Program-made: the position numbers and the translations under genes
The notes under the pieces: generated by a model
The model's database searches: none
Told to the model about the DNA's origin: nothing
Seen by the model: only the letters and a program-made list of their open reading frames with translations
Part shown: positions 53,907 to 63,446 of the stretch, piece after piece
Layout of the letters: each line of letters begins with the position of its first letter
Position numbering within the stretch: the first letter of the stretch is position 1
Assembly (NCBI RefSeq): GCF_036826855.1
Contig: NZ_CP104578.1
Span: 7,560,501 to 7,624,500 of the forward strand
Direction: 5' to 3'
Origin: Streptomyces sp. SJL17-4
GTDB lineage: Bacteria; Actinomycetota; Actinomycetes; Streptomycetales; Streptomycetaceae
Length of the DNA: 64,000 nucleotides

Positions 53907-54932
53907 TCAACGCGTCGGCGGGCTGGAGCGCCGTACCACCAGCTCGGGCTGGAGTACGACCCGGCGGTGCTCGTGCGGGGTCGCTTCGCCTTCCGCTTCG
54001 ATCTCTCTCAGGAGCAGTTCGGCGGCCAGGGCGCCCATGGTGACGGCGGGCTGGCGGACCGAGGTGAGGGGGACGGTCGCGGCGGCGGCGAACTCGATGT
54101 CGTCGTAGCCGACGATCGCCATGTCGTCGGGGACGCTGATGCCGGCGTCGTACATGGCCTGCAGGACGCCGAGGGCGAGCAGGTCGTTGGCGCAGAACAC
54201 GGCGGTCGGCCGGTCCGCGAGGCCGAGCAGGCGGCTGCCTGCGTCGCGGCCTGCGGCGACGTCGAGGCGCTCGGTGGGGAGCTCACGGAGGGCGTCGTGA
54301 CCGAGTCCGGCCGCGGTGAGGGCGGTGAGGGCGCCGCTGCGCCGGTCGCGTACCTGGTTGAGGTCGGGCGGGCCGCTGATGTAGGCGATCGAGCGGTGTC
54401 CGGCTTCGATCAGGTGACGCACGGCGAGGGCGCCACCGGCGACGTCGTCGACGGAGACCGAGCACTCGGAGCTGCCTTCGGCCACGCGGTCGACGAGCAC
54501 GAAGGGAATCTTGTGGCGGCGGAAGTCCTCGATGGTGCGGCCGGTGGCGTCGGCGGGGGTGAGGAGTACGCCGCGCACGCGCTGCTCGGCGAAGAGGGAC
54601 AGGTACTCGGCTTCCTCGGCCGGGCTCTGGGCGGTGTTGCACACCATGACACCGAGCCCGGCGGCGCGGGCCGCGCGTTCCGCGCCGCGTGCGATGTCCA
54701 CGAAGAACGGGTTGCCCATGTCGTGGACGAGCAGGCCCATCATGCGGCTGCGGCCGGCCCGCAGCTGCCGGGCCGACTCGCTGCGGACGTAGCCGAGGCG
54801 GTCTATCTCGGCCCGGACCCGGGCCAGGGTGTGAGGAGAGACCTGTTCCGGCCGGTTGATCACGTTCGAGACCGTGCCCACGGACACGCCGGCGGCGCGT
54901 GCGATGTCCTTGATACCCACTGACCGGGTCAT
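53907..54932 (-). CDS. LacI-family repressor, probably of L-rhamnose genes
   Basis: A 341-residue protein. The LacI headpiece is clear: IKDIARAAGVSVGTVSNVIN and RVRAEIDRLGYVRSESARQL, followed by a periplasmic-binding-like sugar domain (MGLLVHDMGNPFFVDIARGAE, VDDVAGGALAVRHL, GYDDIEFAAAATVPLTSVRQP). It neighbours the mutarotase and isomerase genes of rhamnose use, and two near-palindromes of TGAAA-NN-TTTCA type lie at those promoters. It should repress the operon until rhamnose or a derivative binds. Confidence 0.88.
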   Translation of the reverse strand: MTRSVGIKDIARAAGVSVGTVSNVINRPEQVSPHTLARVRAEIDRLGYVRSESARQLRAGRSRMMGLLVHDMGNPFFVDIARGAERAARAAGLGVMVCNTAQSPAEEAEYLSLFAEQRVRGVLLTPADATGRTIEDFRRHKIPFVLVDRVAEGSSECSVSVDDVAGGALAVRHLIEAGHRSIAYISGPPDLNQVRDRRSGALTALTAAGLGHDALRELPTERLDVAAGRDAGSRLLGLADRPTAVFCANDLLALGVLQAMYDAGISVPDDMAIVGYDDIEFAAAATVPLTSVRQPAVTMGALAAELLLREIEAEGEATPHEHRRVVLQPELVVRRSSPPTR

Positions 54933-55068
54933 CGGACTGGAACCTCCCGGTGTGTGGAGCCACGGTGTCCTCAGGTTACCCGCGGGGTCCGATGCCCCTC
55001 CGTCGCGGCGCCGGGCGGGGCAGTGCCGGCGACGCCGCGACGGAGGGCGGCGGACCCATGAGGCCGGG

Positions 55069-55389
55069 TCAGGAAAGGTGGAACACCTCCGTCAGGGGCT
55101 TCATGGCCTCATCGGGGCGCTGCCCGTCCAGGGCTTCGAAGAGGCCGGCCATCTCCGCCTGCCAGCGGGCGTTGACCTCGGTGGCTTCCATGGCAGCCAC
55201 GGCTGCCGGGAAGTCCTCGGTCTCGAGGTAGCCGACGAGCAGTCCGTTCTCACTGAGGAAGAGCGAGTAGTTGTGCCAGCCGCTCGCCGAGAGGGCGTCG
55301 AGCATCTCGGGCCAGACGTCGGCGTGGCGCTCGCGGTACTCGGCGAGCCGGTCCTGGCGGACCTTGAGCAGGAAGCAGACGCGTTGCAT
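55069..55389 (-). CDS. rhaM: L-rhamnose mutarotase
   Basis: A 106-residue protein from ATG 55389; the longer frame to 55491 runs over the operator. QRVCFLLKVRQDRLAEYRERH, WPEMLDALSASGWHNYSLF and GYLETEDF cover the short family almost entirely, with the conserved His in RERHADVWP and Trp-rich core (ARWQAEMAGLFE). It interconverts alpha and beta L-rhamnose before isomerisation. Divergent from rhaI. Confidence 0.92.
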   Translation of the reverse strand: MQRVCFLLKVRQDRLAEYRERHADVWPEMLDALSASGWHNYSLFLSENGLLVGYLETEDFPAAVAAMEATEVNARWQAEMAGLFEALDGQRPDEAMKPLTEVFHLS

Positions 55390-55453
55390 GGAGGCCGTCC
55401 CTGAAGCAGGCAGTCGGATCAGAAACCACGCTGGGGGAGCCGCCGCAGCGTTG

Positions 55454-55510
55454 TGAAAGGTTTCAAAGGGGTTTGCCGGGACATTAAGCATTCCGGTCGC
55501 ATCGCGTCAA
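55454..55510 (-). promoter_or_regulatory. rhaM promoter and LacI-type operator
   Basis: Read on the minus strand: TTGACG (55505-55510), 18 bases, TAATGT (55481-55486). The palindrome TGAAAGGTTTCA (55454-55465) lies just downstream, about where transcription starts, so repressor binding would block it. Confidence 0.65.
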
Positions 55511-55583
55511 TGGTCTGAGCTGCGCAATCTCGGGCTGCTCGCAGTCATAGCAGGGTCCGTACAGCCGAAGGTCGCGGCGGGGG

Positions 55584-55630
55584 TTGACACCCTCGGTGAA
55601 CGCTCCTAGCTTCCTTCTTGAATCGTTTCA
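55584..55630 (+). promoter_or_regulatory. rhaI promoter and LacI-type operator
   Basis: TTGACA (55584-55589), 17 bases, TAGCTT (55607-55612), then TGAATCGTTTCA (55619-55630) over the likely start of transcription. The operator resembles the copy before rhaM, consistent with one LacI regulator for both. Confidence 0.7.
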
Positions 55631-55717
55631 GAACATGATCGTCGTCGTGTGGATCTCGCCGTCCACCTCGTCGGAACCGCCGCCCATGCCCTTTCAGACC
55701 CCTGTAGGAGCCCTGAA

Positions 55718-56878
55718 GTGACCGACCTCGCCGCGGTGAAGACCGCGCTCAGGAGCCAGGCCGTCGAGACGCCGTCGTGGGCGTACGGGAATTCGGGGAC
55801 CCGTTTCAAGGTCTTCGCCCAGGAGGGGGTGCCCCGCACCCCCCAGGAGAAGCTGGCCGACGCCGCCAAGGTGCACGAGCTCACCGGCGTGGCCCCGACC
55901 GTCTCCCTGCACATCCCCTGGGACAGGGTCGACGACTACGCGGCCCTCGCGAAGTGCGCCGTCGAGCGCGGCGTGAAGCTGGGAGCGATCAACTCCAACA
56001 CCTTCCAGGACGACGACTACAAGCTGGGCAGCATCTGCCATCCCGACGCGGCGGTACGCCGTAAGGCCGTCGATCATCTCCTCGAGTGCGTCGACATCCT
56101 GGACGCGACCGGATCGCGGGACCTGAAGCTCTGGTTCGCCGACGGTACGAACTACCCGGGCCAGGACGACATCCGCGAGCGGCAGGACCGGCTCGCCGAA
56201 GGCCTCGCCGAGGTCTACGGGCGCCTCGGCGACGACCAGCGGATGCTGCTCGAGTACAAGTTCTTCGAGCCGGCCTTCTACACCACCGACGTGCCGGACT
56301 GGGGCACCGCCTACGCCCACTGCCTCAAGCTCGGTGACAAGGCGCAGGTCGTCGTCGACACCGGCCACCACGCGCCCGGCACCAACATCGAGTTCATCGT
56401 CGCCACGCTGCTGCGGGAGGACAAGCTCGGCGCGTTCGACTTCAACTCGCGGTTCTACGCCGACGACGACCTGATGGTGGGCTCCGCCGACCCGTTCCAG
56501 CTCTTCCGGATCATGTACGAGGTGATCCGCGGCGGCGGACTCGGCTCCGACGTCGCGTTCATGCTCGACCAGTGCCACAACATCGAGGCCAAGATCCCGG
56601 CGATCATCCGCTCGGTGATGAACGTGCAGGAGGCGACGGCCAAGGCGCTGCTCGTCGACCGGTCCGCGCTCGCCGCCGCGCAGCGGGAGGGCGACGTGCT
56701 CGCCGCGAACGCCGTGCTCATGGACGCCTACAACACCGACGTACGGCCCCTGCTCGCCGAAGTCCGCGAGGAGATGGGCATCGACGCGGACCCGATCGCC
56801 GCGTACCGCCGCTCCGGATGGCAGGAGCGGATCGCCGCCGAGCGCGTCGGCGGTGCCCAGGCCGGCTGGGGTGCCTGA
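55718..56878 (+). CDS. rhaI: L-rhamnose isomerase (RhaI type)
   Basis: A 386-residue TIM-barrel protein from GTG 55718, with TAGGAG seven bases before. Family blocks include WAYGNSGTRFKVFAQEGVPR, SLHIPWDRVDDY, LEYKFFEPAFY, VVDTGHHAPGTNIEFIV and FDFNSRFYADDDLMVGSADP, with the metal-binding Glu, Asp and His residues in place. It converts L-rhamnose to L-rhamnulose. First gene of the rhaI-aldolase-rhaB operon. Confidence 0.95.
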   Translation: MTDLAAVKTALRSQAVETPSWAYGNSGTRFKVFAQEGVPRTPQEKLADAAKVHELTGVAPTVSLHIPWDRVDDYAALAKCAVERGVKLGAINSNTFQDDDYKLGSICHPDAAVRRKAVDHLLECVDILDATGSRDLKLWFADGTNYPGQDDIRERQDRLAEGLAEVYGRLGDDQRMLLEYKFFEPAFYTTDVPDWGTAYAHCLKLGDKAQVVVDTGHHAPGTNIEFIVATLLREDKLGAFDFNSRFYADDDLMVGSADPFQLFRIMYEVIRGGGLGSDVAFMLDQCHNIEAKIPAIIRSVMNVQEATAKALLVDRSALAAAQREGDVLAANAVLMDAYNTDVRPLLAEVREEMGIDADPIAAYRRSGWQERIAAERVGGAQAGWGA

Positions 56879-56929
56879 GCCCCGAACCGTACGAGACACC
56901 CCACCGCACCCACCCGCAAGGACACCCAC

Positions 56930-58975
56930 ATGGCTCCCTCGCTCCACCCCGAAGCGGCCGCTCTGCTCGCCCGCTCCAACCGACTCGGCGCCGATCCCCG
57001 CACCACCAACTACGCCGGCGGCAACACGTCCGCCAAGGGCACCGAGCCCGACCCCGTGACCGGCGGAGACGTCGAGCTGATGTGGGTCAAGGGCTCGGGC
57101 GGCGACCTCGGCACGCTCACGGAGTCCGGTCTCGCCGTGCTCCGCCTCGACCGGCTCCGCGCCCTCGTCGGCGTCTACCCGGGCGTCGAGCGCGAGGACG
57201 AGATGGTCGCCGCGTTCGACTACTGCCTGCACGGCAAGGGCGGGGCCGCTCCGTCCATCGACACCGCCATGCACGGCCTGGTCGACGCCGCCCACGTGGA
57301 TCATCTGCACCCCGACTCCGGGATCGCGCTCGCCTGCGCGGCCGACGGGGAGAAGCTGACCGCCGAGTGCTTCGGCGACACCGTGGTGTGGGTGCCGTGG
57401 CGGCGCCCCGGCTTCCAGCTCGGCCTCGACATCGCCGCCGTGAAGGAGGCCAACCCGCAGGCCATCGGCTGCGTCCTCGGCGGACACGGGGTCACGGCCT
57501 GGGGCGACACGGCCGAGGAGTGCGAGCGGAACTCGCTGCTCATCATCCGGACCGCGGAGAGCTTCCTCGCCGAGCGCGGCCGCCCCGAGCCCTTCGGTCC
57601 CCTCCTCGACGGGTACGAGGCGCTGCCCGAGACCGAACGCCGCGACCGGGCCGCCGCCCTCGCGCCGCACATCCGGGCCATCGCCTCGCAGGACCGGCCG
57701 CAGGTCGGCCACTTCGACGACTCCGCCGCCGTCCTCGACTTCGTCGCCCGCGCGGAGCACCCTCGGCTCGCCGCGCTCGGCACCTCCTGCCCGGACCACT
57801 TCCTGCGGACCAAGGTCCGGCCGCTCGTCCTCGATCTGCCGCCGACCACTCCGGTCGACCAGGCCGTCGCGCGGCTGCACGAGCTGCACGCCGAGTACCG
57901 CGAGGAGTACCAGGGGTACTACGACCGGCACGCGGACGCCGACTCGCCCGCGATCCGCGGCGCCGACCCGGCCATCGTGCTCGTCCCGGGCGTGGGCATG
58001 TTCTCCTTCGGCAAGGACAAGCAGACCGCGCGGGTGGCCGGCGAGTTCTACGTCAACGCGATCAACGTGATGCGGGGCGCCGAAGCGGTGTCGACGTACG
58101 CGCCGATCGAGGAGTCGGAGAAGTTCCGCATCGAGTACTGGGCCCTTGAGGAGGCCAAGCTCCAGCGGATGCCGAAGCCCAAGGCGCTCGCGACCCGCGT
58201 CGCGCTGGTCACCGGTGCCGGCAGCGGCATCGGCAAGGCCATCGCGCAGCGGCTCGTCACCGAGGGCGCCTGTGTCGTCGTCGCCGATCTCAACGCTTCG
58301 AGCGCGGTGGCCGTCGCCGAGGAGCTCGGCGGGCCCGACAAGGCCGTGGCCGTGACCGTGGACGTCACCTCCGAGCAGCAGATCGCCGAGGCGTTCAAGG
58401 CGGCCGCACTGGCCTTCGGCGGCGTCGACCTCGTCGTCAACAACGCGGGCATCTCCATCTCCAAGCCGCTCCTGGAGACCTCGGCACGCGACTGGGACCT
58501 CCAGCACGACATCATGGCCCGCGGCTCGTTCCTCGTCTCCCGCGAGGCGGCCCGCATCATGATCGAGCAGGGCCTCGGCGGCGACATCGTCTCCATCGCG
58601 TCGAAGAACGCGGTGTTCGCAGGACCCAACAACATCGCCTACTCCGCGACCAAGGCCGACCAGGCCCACCAGGTGCGGCTCCTCGCCGCCGAGCTCGGAG
58701 AGCACGGCATCCGCGTCAACGGCGTCAACCCGGACGGTGTGGTGCGCGGCTCGGGCATCTTCGCCGCCGGCTGGGGTGCGCAGCGTGCGGCGACGTACGG
58801 CATCGAGGAGGAGAAGCTCGGCGAGTTCTACGCCCAGCGCACCATCCTCAAGCGCGAGGTGCTGCCCGAGCACGTCGCGAACGCCGTGTTCGCGCTGACC
58901 GGCGGCGAGCTGACCCACACCACCGGCCTTCTCGTCCCGGTCGACGCGGGCGTCGCCGCCGCCTTCCTGCGATGA
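56930..58975 (+). CDS. bifunctional rhamnulose-phosphate aldolase / short-chain dehydrogenase
   Basis: A 681-residue fusion from ATG 56930. N-terminal class II aldolase/adducin domain (about 1-400): TNYAGGNTSAKG, MWVKGSGGDLGTL and the zinc site in AAHVDHLHPDSG. C-terminal SDR (about 425-680): LVTGAGSGIGKAIAQ, VVNNAGISISK, and YSATKADQ (Tyr-x3-Lys). It cleaves L-rhamnulose 1-phosphate to lactaldehyde and dihydroxyacetone phosphate and probably oxidises lactaldehyde to lactate. That output would feed the lutABC genes further on. It overlaps rhaB by four bases. Confidence 0.93.
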   Translation: MAPSLHPEAAALLARSNRLGADPRTTNYAGGNTSAKGTEPDPVTGGDVELMWVKGSGGDLGTLTESGLAVLRLDRLRALVGVYPGVEREDEMVAAFDYCLHGKGGAAPSIDTAMHGLVDAAHVDHLHPDSGIALACAADGEKLTAECFGDTVVWVPWRRPGFQLGLDIAAVKEANPQAIGCVLGGHGVTAWGDTAEECERNSLLIIRTAESFLAERGRPEPFGPLLDGYEALPETERRDRAAALAPHIRAIASQDRPQVGHFDDSAAVLDFVARAEHPRLAALGTSCPDHFLRTKVRPLVLDLPPTTPVDQAVARLHELHAEYREEYQGYYDRHADADSPAIRGADPAIVLVPGVGMFSFGKDKQTARVAGEFYVNAINVMRGAEAVSTYAPIEESEKFRIEYWALEEAKLQRMPKPKALATRVALVTGAGSGIGKAIAQRLVTEGACVVVADLNASSAVAVAEELGGPDKAVAVTVDVTSEQQIAEAFKAAALAFGGVDLVVNNAGISISKPLLETSARDWDLQHDIMARGSFLVSREAARIMIEQGLGGDIVSIASKNAVFAGPNNIAYSATKADQAHQVRLLAAELGEHGIRVNGVNPDGVVRGSGIFAAGWGAQRAATYGIEEEKLGEFYAQRTILKREVLPEHVANAVFALTGGELTHTTGLLVPVDAGVAAAFLR

Positions 58976-60417
58976 ACGGTCGTACGAAGGCGTTCGCCGC
59001 GGTCGACCTCGGCGCGTCCAGCGGGCGCGTCATGGTCGGCCACGTCGGGCCGGAAACCCTCCACGTCTCCGTGGCGCACCGCTTCCCCAACCGGCCCGTC
59101 CGCCTGCCCGAAGGCCTGCGGTGGGACATCCTCGGGCTGTACGCGGGTGTGCTCGACGGCCTGCGTGCCGCCGGCCAGGTCGACTCCGTCGGCATCGACA
59201 GCTGGGCCGTCGACTACGGCCTGCTCGACGGCGACGGGGCGCTGCTGGGCAACCCGGTGCACTACCGCGACACCCGCACGGAGGGCGTCGCGGAGAAGGC
59301 GTGGACGACCGTGCCGGCCGCCGAGCTGTACGCGGCGACCGGCATCCAGTACGCCCCGTTCAACACCCTCTATCAGCTCACGGCGGCCCGCGAGACCAGT
59401 CAACTCGCATGCGCCGAACGACTGTTGCTGATCCCCGACCTGATCTCGTACTGGCTCACCGGTGAGCAGGGCACCGAGCTGACCAACGCCTCCACCACCC
59501 AGCTCGTGGATCCCCGGACGCGCGACTGGTCCTACGACACGGCCGCCCGCCTGGGCATCGACCTGGAGCTGTTCGCCCCGCTGCGGCAGCCGGGCGATCC
59601 GGCCGGGCTGCTGCGGCCGGAGGTGCTGAAGGAGACGGGGCTCCAGGGACCGGTGCCGGTGACGGCCGTGGGCTCGCACGACACGGCCTCCGCGGTGGCC
59701 GCCGTCCCCGCGACCGAGCGGAACTTCGCGTACATCTGCACGGGCACCTGGTCCCTGGCCGGCCTGGAGCTGGACGCGCCCGTGCTGACCGAGGCCGGCC
59801 GCGCCGCCAACTTCACCAACGAGCTGGGCATCGACGGCACGGTCCGCTACCTGCGCAACATCATGGGTCTGTGGCTGCTCCAGGAGTGCATGCGCGACTG
59901 GGGCCTGGCCGATGTCGTCCCCCTGCTGCGCGAGGCCGCCCGGGTGCCGGGCCTCCCCGCGGTGGTGGACGCGGCCGACCCGGTGTTCCTGGCCCCCGGC
60001 GGCATGCCACAGCGCATCCAGGCGGCGTGCCGTGCCACCGGCCGGCCCGTCCCGGAGACGCCGGCCGAGATCACCCGGTGCATCCTCGACTCCCTCGCCC
60101 TCGCTCACCGCAAGGCGATCGAGGACGCGCAGCGACTCGCCGACCGCCCGGCCGACGTGGTCCACATCGTCGGCGGCGGCGCCCGCAACGCGCTGCTGTG
60201 CCAACTGACCGCCGACGCCTGCGGACTGCCGGTCGTCGCCGGACCGGCCGAATCCGCGGTCCTCGGCAACGTCCTGGTGCAGGCGCGCGCCCACGGCGTG
60301 GTCGGGGATCTCGCCTCGATGCGCGGCCTGCTGGCCCGTACCCGGTCGCTGACCACTTACGAGCCCCGGGGCGACCGGGCAGAGTGGGACGCGGCGGCCC
60401 GGCGGATCGCCCGCTGA
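58972..60417 (+). CDS. rhaB: L-rhamnulokinase
   Basis: A 481-residue FGGY-family sugar kinase; ATG 58972 overlaps the aldolase stop. FAAVDLGASSGRVMVGHV is the N-terminal phosphate motif, GIDSWAVDYGLLD and VHYRDTRTEG give substrate contacts, TAVGSHDTASAVAAVP and TGTWSLAGLEL are ATP-side motifs, and HIVGGGARNALLCQLTA closes the fold. Phosphorylates L-rhamnulose. A weak hairpin follows. Confidence 0.95.
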   Translation: MNGRTKAFAAVDLGASSGRVMVGHVGPETLHVSVAHRFPNRPVRLPEGLRWDILGLYAGVLDGLRAAGQVDSVGIDSWAVDYGLLDGDGALLGNPVHYRDTRTEGVAEKAWTTVPAAELYAATGIQYAPFNTLYQLTAARETSQLACAERLLLIPDLISYWLTGEQGTELTNASTTQLVDPRTRDWSYDTAARLGIDLELFAPLRQPGDPAGLLRPEVLKETGLQGPVPVTAVGSHDTASAVAAVPATERNFAYICTGTWSLAGLELDAPVLTEAGRAANFTNELGIDGTVRYLRNIMGLWLLQECMRDWGLADVVPLLREAARVPGLPAVVDAADPVFLAPGGMPQRIQAACRATGRPVPETPAEITRCILDSLALAHRKAIEDAQRLADRPADVVHIVGGGARNALLCQLTADACGLPVVAGPAESAVLGNVLVQARAHGVVGDLASMRGLLARTRSLTTYEPRGDRAEWDAAARRIAR

Positions 60418-60420
60418 CGC

Positions 60421-60443
60421 CACCCCCTGAACACTCAGGGTGG
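60421..60443. terminator. weak hairpin after rhaB
   Basis: CACCCCCTGA and TCAGGGTG pair around ACAC with a small bulge, a few bases after the rhaB stop. It may only partly separate rhaB from lutA 60 bases on. Confidence 0.4.
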
Positions 60444-60502
60444 GCATGGAAACCGACAACCGTGCCCACCCGGTCCCCGCACACCGAGAAGAAGGAGCCG
60501 CG

Positions 60503-61258
60503 ATGCGTGTCGCTCTGTTCTTGACCTGTGTCAACGACACGCTCTATCCGGACACCGGCCGGGCCGTGGTGAGGCTCCTGTCCCGCCTGGGCGTGGACGT
60601 CGACTTCCCCGCGGGCCAGACCTGCTGCGGACAGGCCCACTACAACACCGGCTACCGGCACGAGGCCGAGCCCCTCGCGCTCCGCTACGCCGAGGTCTTC
60701 GCCGGCTACGACGCGATCGTGACCCCGTCCGGGTCCTGTGGCGCCATGGTCCGTGAGCTGTACCCGCGCATGGGCGAGCGCGCCCGCGCGGAGGGCCGCG
60801 GCGACACGCTCGCCCGCAGTCTCGCGCCGGTCGTACCGAAGACGTACGAGCTGACCGAGTTCCTGGTGGACGTGCTCGGGGTGACGGACGTCGGCGCGTA
60901 CTACCCGCACAAGGTCACCTACCACCCGACCTGCCACGGCCTGCGCGGTCTGGGCCTGGGCGGCCGCCCGTACCAGCTGCTGCAGGCGGTCAAGGGCCTG
61001 GACTTGGTGGAGCTGCCCGGCGCGGAGGAGTGCTGCGGCTTCGGCGGCACCTTCGCGGTGAAGAACTCCGACGTCTCGGCCGCCATGGGCTCGGACAAGG
61101 TGCGCAGTGCCGAGTCGACGGGTGCCGAGGTGCTGTGCGCGGCAGACAACTCGTGCCTGATGCACATCGGAGGGACGATGTCGCGGCTCAAGGTGGGCAT
61201 GCGGCCCGTCCACATCGCGGAGATCCTGGCGAGTACGGAGAAGGAGCCCCTGCTGTGA
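60503..61258 (+). CDS. lutA: LutA, Fe-S subunit of lactate oxidation
   Basis: A 251-residue protein from ATG 60503 with AAGGAG upstream. Two CCG (cysteine-rich) domains are visible: GQTCCGQAHYNTG..SGSCGAMV and YHPTCHGLRGLG..EECCGFGGTF with a closing NSCLMHIGG. These ligate an iron-sulfur cluster. With LutB and LutC it oxidises L-lactate to pyruvate. Rhamnose breakdown yields lactate, so the gene order makes metabolic sense. Overlaps lutB by GTGA. Confidence 0.93.
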   Translation: MRVALFLTCVNDTLYPDTGRAVVRLLSRLGVDVDFPAGQTCCGQAHYNTGYRHEAEPLALRYAEVFAGYDAIVTPSGSCGAMVRELYPRMGERARAEGRGDTLARSLAPVVPKTYELTEFLVDVLGVTDVGAYYPHKVTYHPTCHGLRGLGLGGRPYQLLQAVKGLDLVELPGAEECCGFGGTFAVKNSDVSAAMGSDKVRSAESTGAEVLCAADNSCLMHIGGTMSRLKVGMRPVHIAEILASTEKEPLL

Positions 61259-62787
61259 GCGGTACGTTCGTCGGAATGCCGGCCTTCCCGAAGGCGGCGC
61301 ACGACGCGGTCAACAACCCCACCCTGCGGGGCAACCTCCGCCACGCCACCCACACCATCCGCGACAAGCGCGCGGCCGCCGTCGCCGAACTCGACGACTG
61401 GGCGCAGCTGCGCGAGGCCGGCAAGCAGATCAAGGACCACACGCTCCGCCATCTCGACCGTTACCTGGTCCAGCTGGAGGAGTCGGTGACGGCCGCGGGC
61501 GGCACCGTCCACTGGGCGGCCGATGCGGACGAGGCCAACAGGATCGTCGCCGACCTGGTCAAGGCCACCGGCGAGACCGAGGTCGTCAAGGTCAAGTCCA
61601 TGGCGACCCAGGAGATCGGCCTCAACGAAGCCCTCGAAGCCGAGGGCATCGCCGCCTACGAGACCGACCTCGCCGAGCTCATCGTCCAGTTGGGCAAGGA
61701 CCGGCCCTCGCACATCCTGGTCCCGGCGATCCACCGCAACCGAGGCGAGATCCGCGACATCTTCGCCCGGGAGATGAGCGAATGGGGCCGGGCCGCACCC
61801 GTAGGCCTCACCGACAACCCCGCCGATCTCGCCGACGCCGCGCGGCTGCACCTGCGGGACAAGTTCCTCCGGGCCAAGGTCGGCGTGTCGGGCGCCAACT
61901 TCATGGTCGCCGAGACCGGCACGCTGGTCGTCGTGGAGTCCGAGGGCAACGGACGGATGTGTCTGACGCTCCCCGAGACCCTGATCTCGGTCGTCGGCAT
62001 CGAGAAGGTCGTGCCGACCTGGCGCGACCTGGAGGTGTTCCTCCAGACCCTGCCGCGCTCCTCGACCGCCGAGCGGATGAACCCGTACACGAGCATGTGG
62101 ACGGGGACGAGCGAGGACGACGGTCCCAGCGACTTCCACCTCGTCCTCCTCGACAACGGGCGCACCGACACCCTCGCCGACGAGGTCGGCCGCCAGGCCC
62201 TGCGCTGCATCCGCTGCTCGGCCTGTCTCAACGTCTGCCCGGTGTACGAGCGGGCCGGAGGCCACGCGTACGGTTCGGTCTACCCGGGCCCGATCGGCGC
62301 GATCCTGAGCCCCCAGCTCCGCGGCACGCAGAGCGAGGTCGACGCCTCGCTGCCGTACGCCTCCTCCCTGTGCGGCGCCTGCTACGACGTCTGCCCCGTC
62401 GCCATCGACATCCCCGAGGTCCTGGTGCATCTGCGGGAGCGGATCGCCCAGGGCGGGCCGGTGACCCGCGAGGGCAACAAGGCCGTCCTGAAGCCGGCCA
62501 AGGGGCATGCCGCCGAGCGTGCGGCGATGCGGGCGGCGCGCTGGGCCTTCGGCCGCCCCGGTGCGCTGCGGGCCGGACAGCGACTGGCCTCACGCACGCG
62601 GAAGCTGCATCCACGGACGCTGCCGGGCCCCGGCAAGGCGTGGAGCGCGACGCGGGACCTGCCGCCGGTCCCGGCGGAGCCGTTCCGCGACTGGTGGCAG
62701 CGCACGGATGGCGGGAAGAAGAGCGACGGCGATAAGAAGACCGACGGCGTGAGGAAGACCGACGGCGTGACGAAGGACGGGAAATGA
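61255..62787 (+). CDS. lutB: LutB, Fe-S subunit of lactate oxidation
   Basis: A 510-residue protein from GTG 61255 overlapping lutA. The LUD domain fills the first 300 residues (VKVKSMATQEIGLNEALEA, GVSGANFMVAETGTLVVVE), followed by two 4Fe-4S sites, CIRCSACLNVCPVY and CGACYDVCPVAI. The C-terminal tail has a short KTDGVRK repeat. Core of the LutABC complex. lutC begins within the stop codon. Confidence 0.94.
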   Translation: MSGTFVGMPAFPKAAHDAVNNPTLRGNLRHATHTIRDKRAAAVAELDDWAQLREAGKQIKDHTLRHLDRYLVQLEESVTAAGGTVHWAADADEANRIVADLVKATGETEVVKVKSMATQEIGLNEALEAEGIAAYETDLAELIVQLGKDRPSHILVPAIHRNRGEIRDIFAREMSEWGRAAPVGLTDNPADLADAARLHLRDKFLRAKVGVSGANFMVAETGTLVVVESEGNGRMCLTLPETLISVVGIEKVVPTWRDLEVFLQTLPRSSTAERMNPYTSMWTGTSEDDGPSDFHLVLLDNGRTDTLADEVGRQALRCIRCSACLNVCPVYERAGGHAYGSVYPGPIGAILSPQLRGTQSEVDASLPYASSLCGACYDVCPVAIDIPEVLVHLRERIAQGGPVTREGNKAVLKPAKGHAAERAAMRAARWAFGRPGALRAGQRLASRTRKLHPRTLPGPGKAWSATRDLPPVPAEPFRDWWQRTDGGKKSDGDKKTDGVRKTDGVTKDGK

Positions 62788-63446
62788 GCAGCAGGGACCG
62801 GATCCTCGGCCGGGTGCGGCGCGCGCTCGCCGACGTACCGCCGGACGACACGTCGTACGAACAGGCCGTCGATCGCTCCTACCTGCGCGTCCACGGCGAT
62901 CTGGACGTTGAGCAGACCGTGGACCTCCTCGCGGAGAACCTGGCGGACTATCGCGCGATCGTGCGCCGTTGCACGGAGGACGAGCTGGCGAGGACGATCG
63001 CGGCGATGCTGGCCGCCCGGGGAGCGGCGACGGTGCTCGCCCCACCGGGCCTGGATCCCGCCTGGCTCTCGGCGACCGATGTCGTGCAGGTTCCGGACCG
63101 GGCGGATTCCACCCCCCACGACCTCGACCGGATCGACAGCGTGGTCACCGCCTGCGCGGTGGCCATCGCGGAGACGGGCACCATCGTGCTCGACGCCGGC
63201 CCCGGTCAGGGCCGCCGCCGCGTCACGCTGGTCCCCGACCACCACATCTGCGTGGTGCGCGTCCCGGACCAGGTGGTCTCCTCCCTCCCCGAGGCCCTCG
63301 AACGCCTCGACCCGACGCGCCCGTCGACCTGGATCTCCGGCCCCTCGGCGACCAGTGACATCGAACTGGACCGCGTCGAAGGCGTCCATGGGCCGCGCAC
63401 CCTGGAGGTCGTACTGGTGAGTGATCCGCCAGGCGTCGCCGCGTAA
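62784..63446 (+). CDS. lutC: LutC, LUD-domain subunit of lactate oxidation
   Basis: A 220-residue protein whose ATG overlaps lutB. A LUD domain covers the C-terminal two thirds: VTACAVAIAETGTIVLDAGP, RRVTLVPDHHICVVR and the closing SATSDIELDRVEGVHGPRTL. Third member of the lutABC set. No strong terminator follows. Confidence 0.93.
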   Translation: MSSRDRILGRVRRALADVPPDDTSYEQAVDRSYLRVHGDLDVEQTVDLLAENLADYRAIVRRCTEDELARTIAAMLAARGAATVLAPPGLDPAWLSATDVVQVPDRADSTPHDLDRIDSVVTACAVAIAETGTIVLDAGPGQGRRRVTLVPDHHICVVRVPDQVVSSLPEALERLDPTRPSTWISGPSATSDIELDRVEGVHGPRTLEVVLVSDPPGVAA

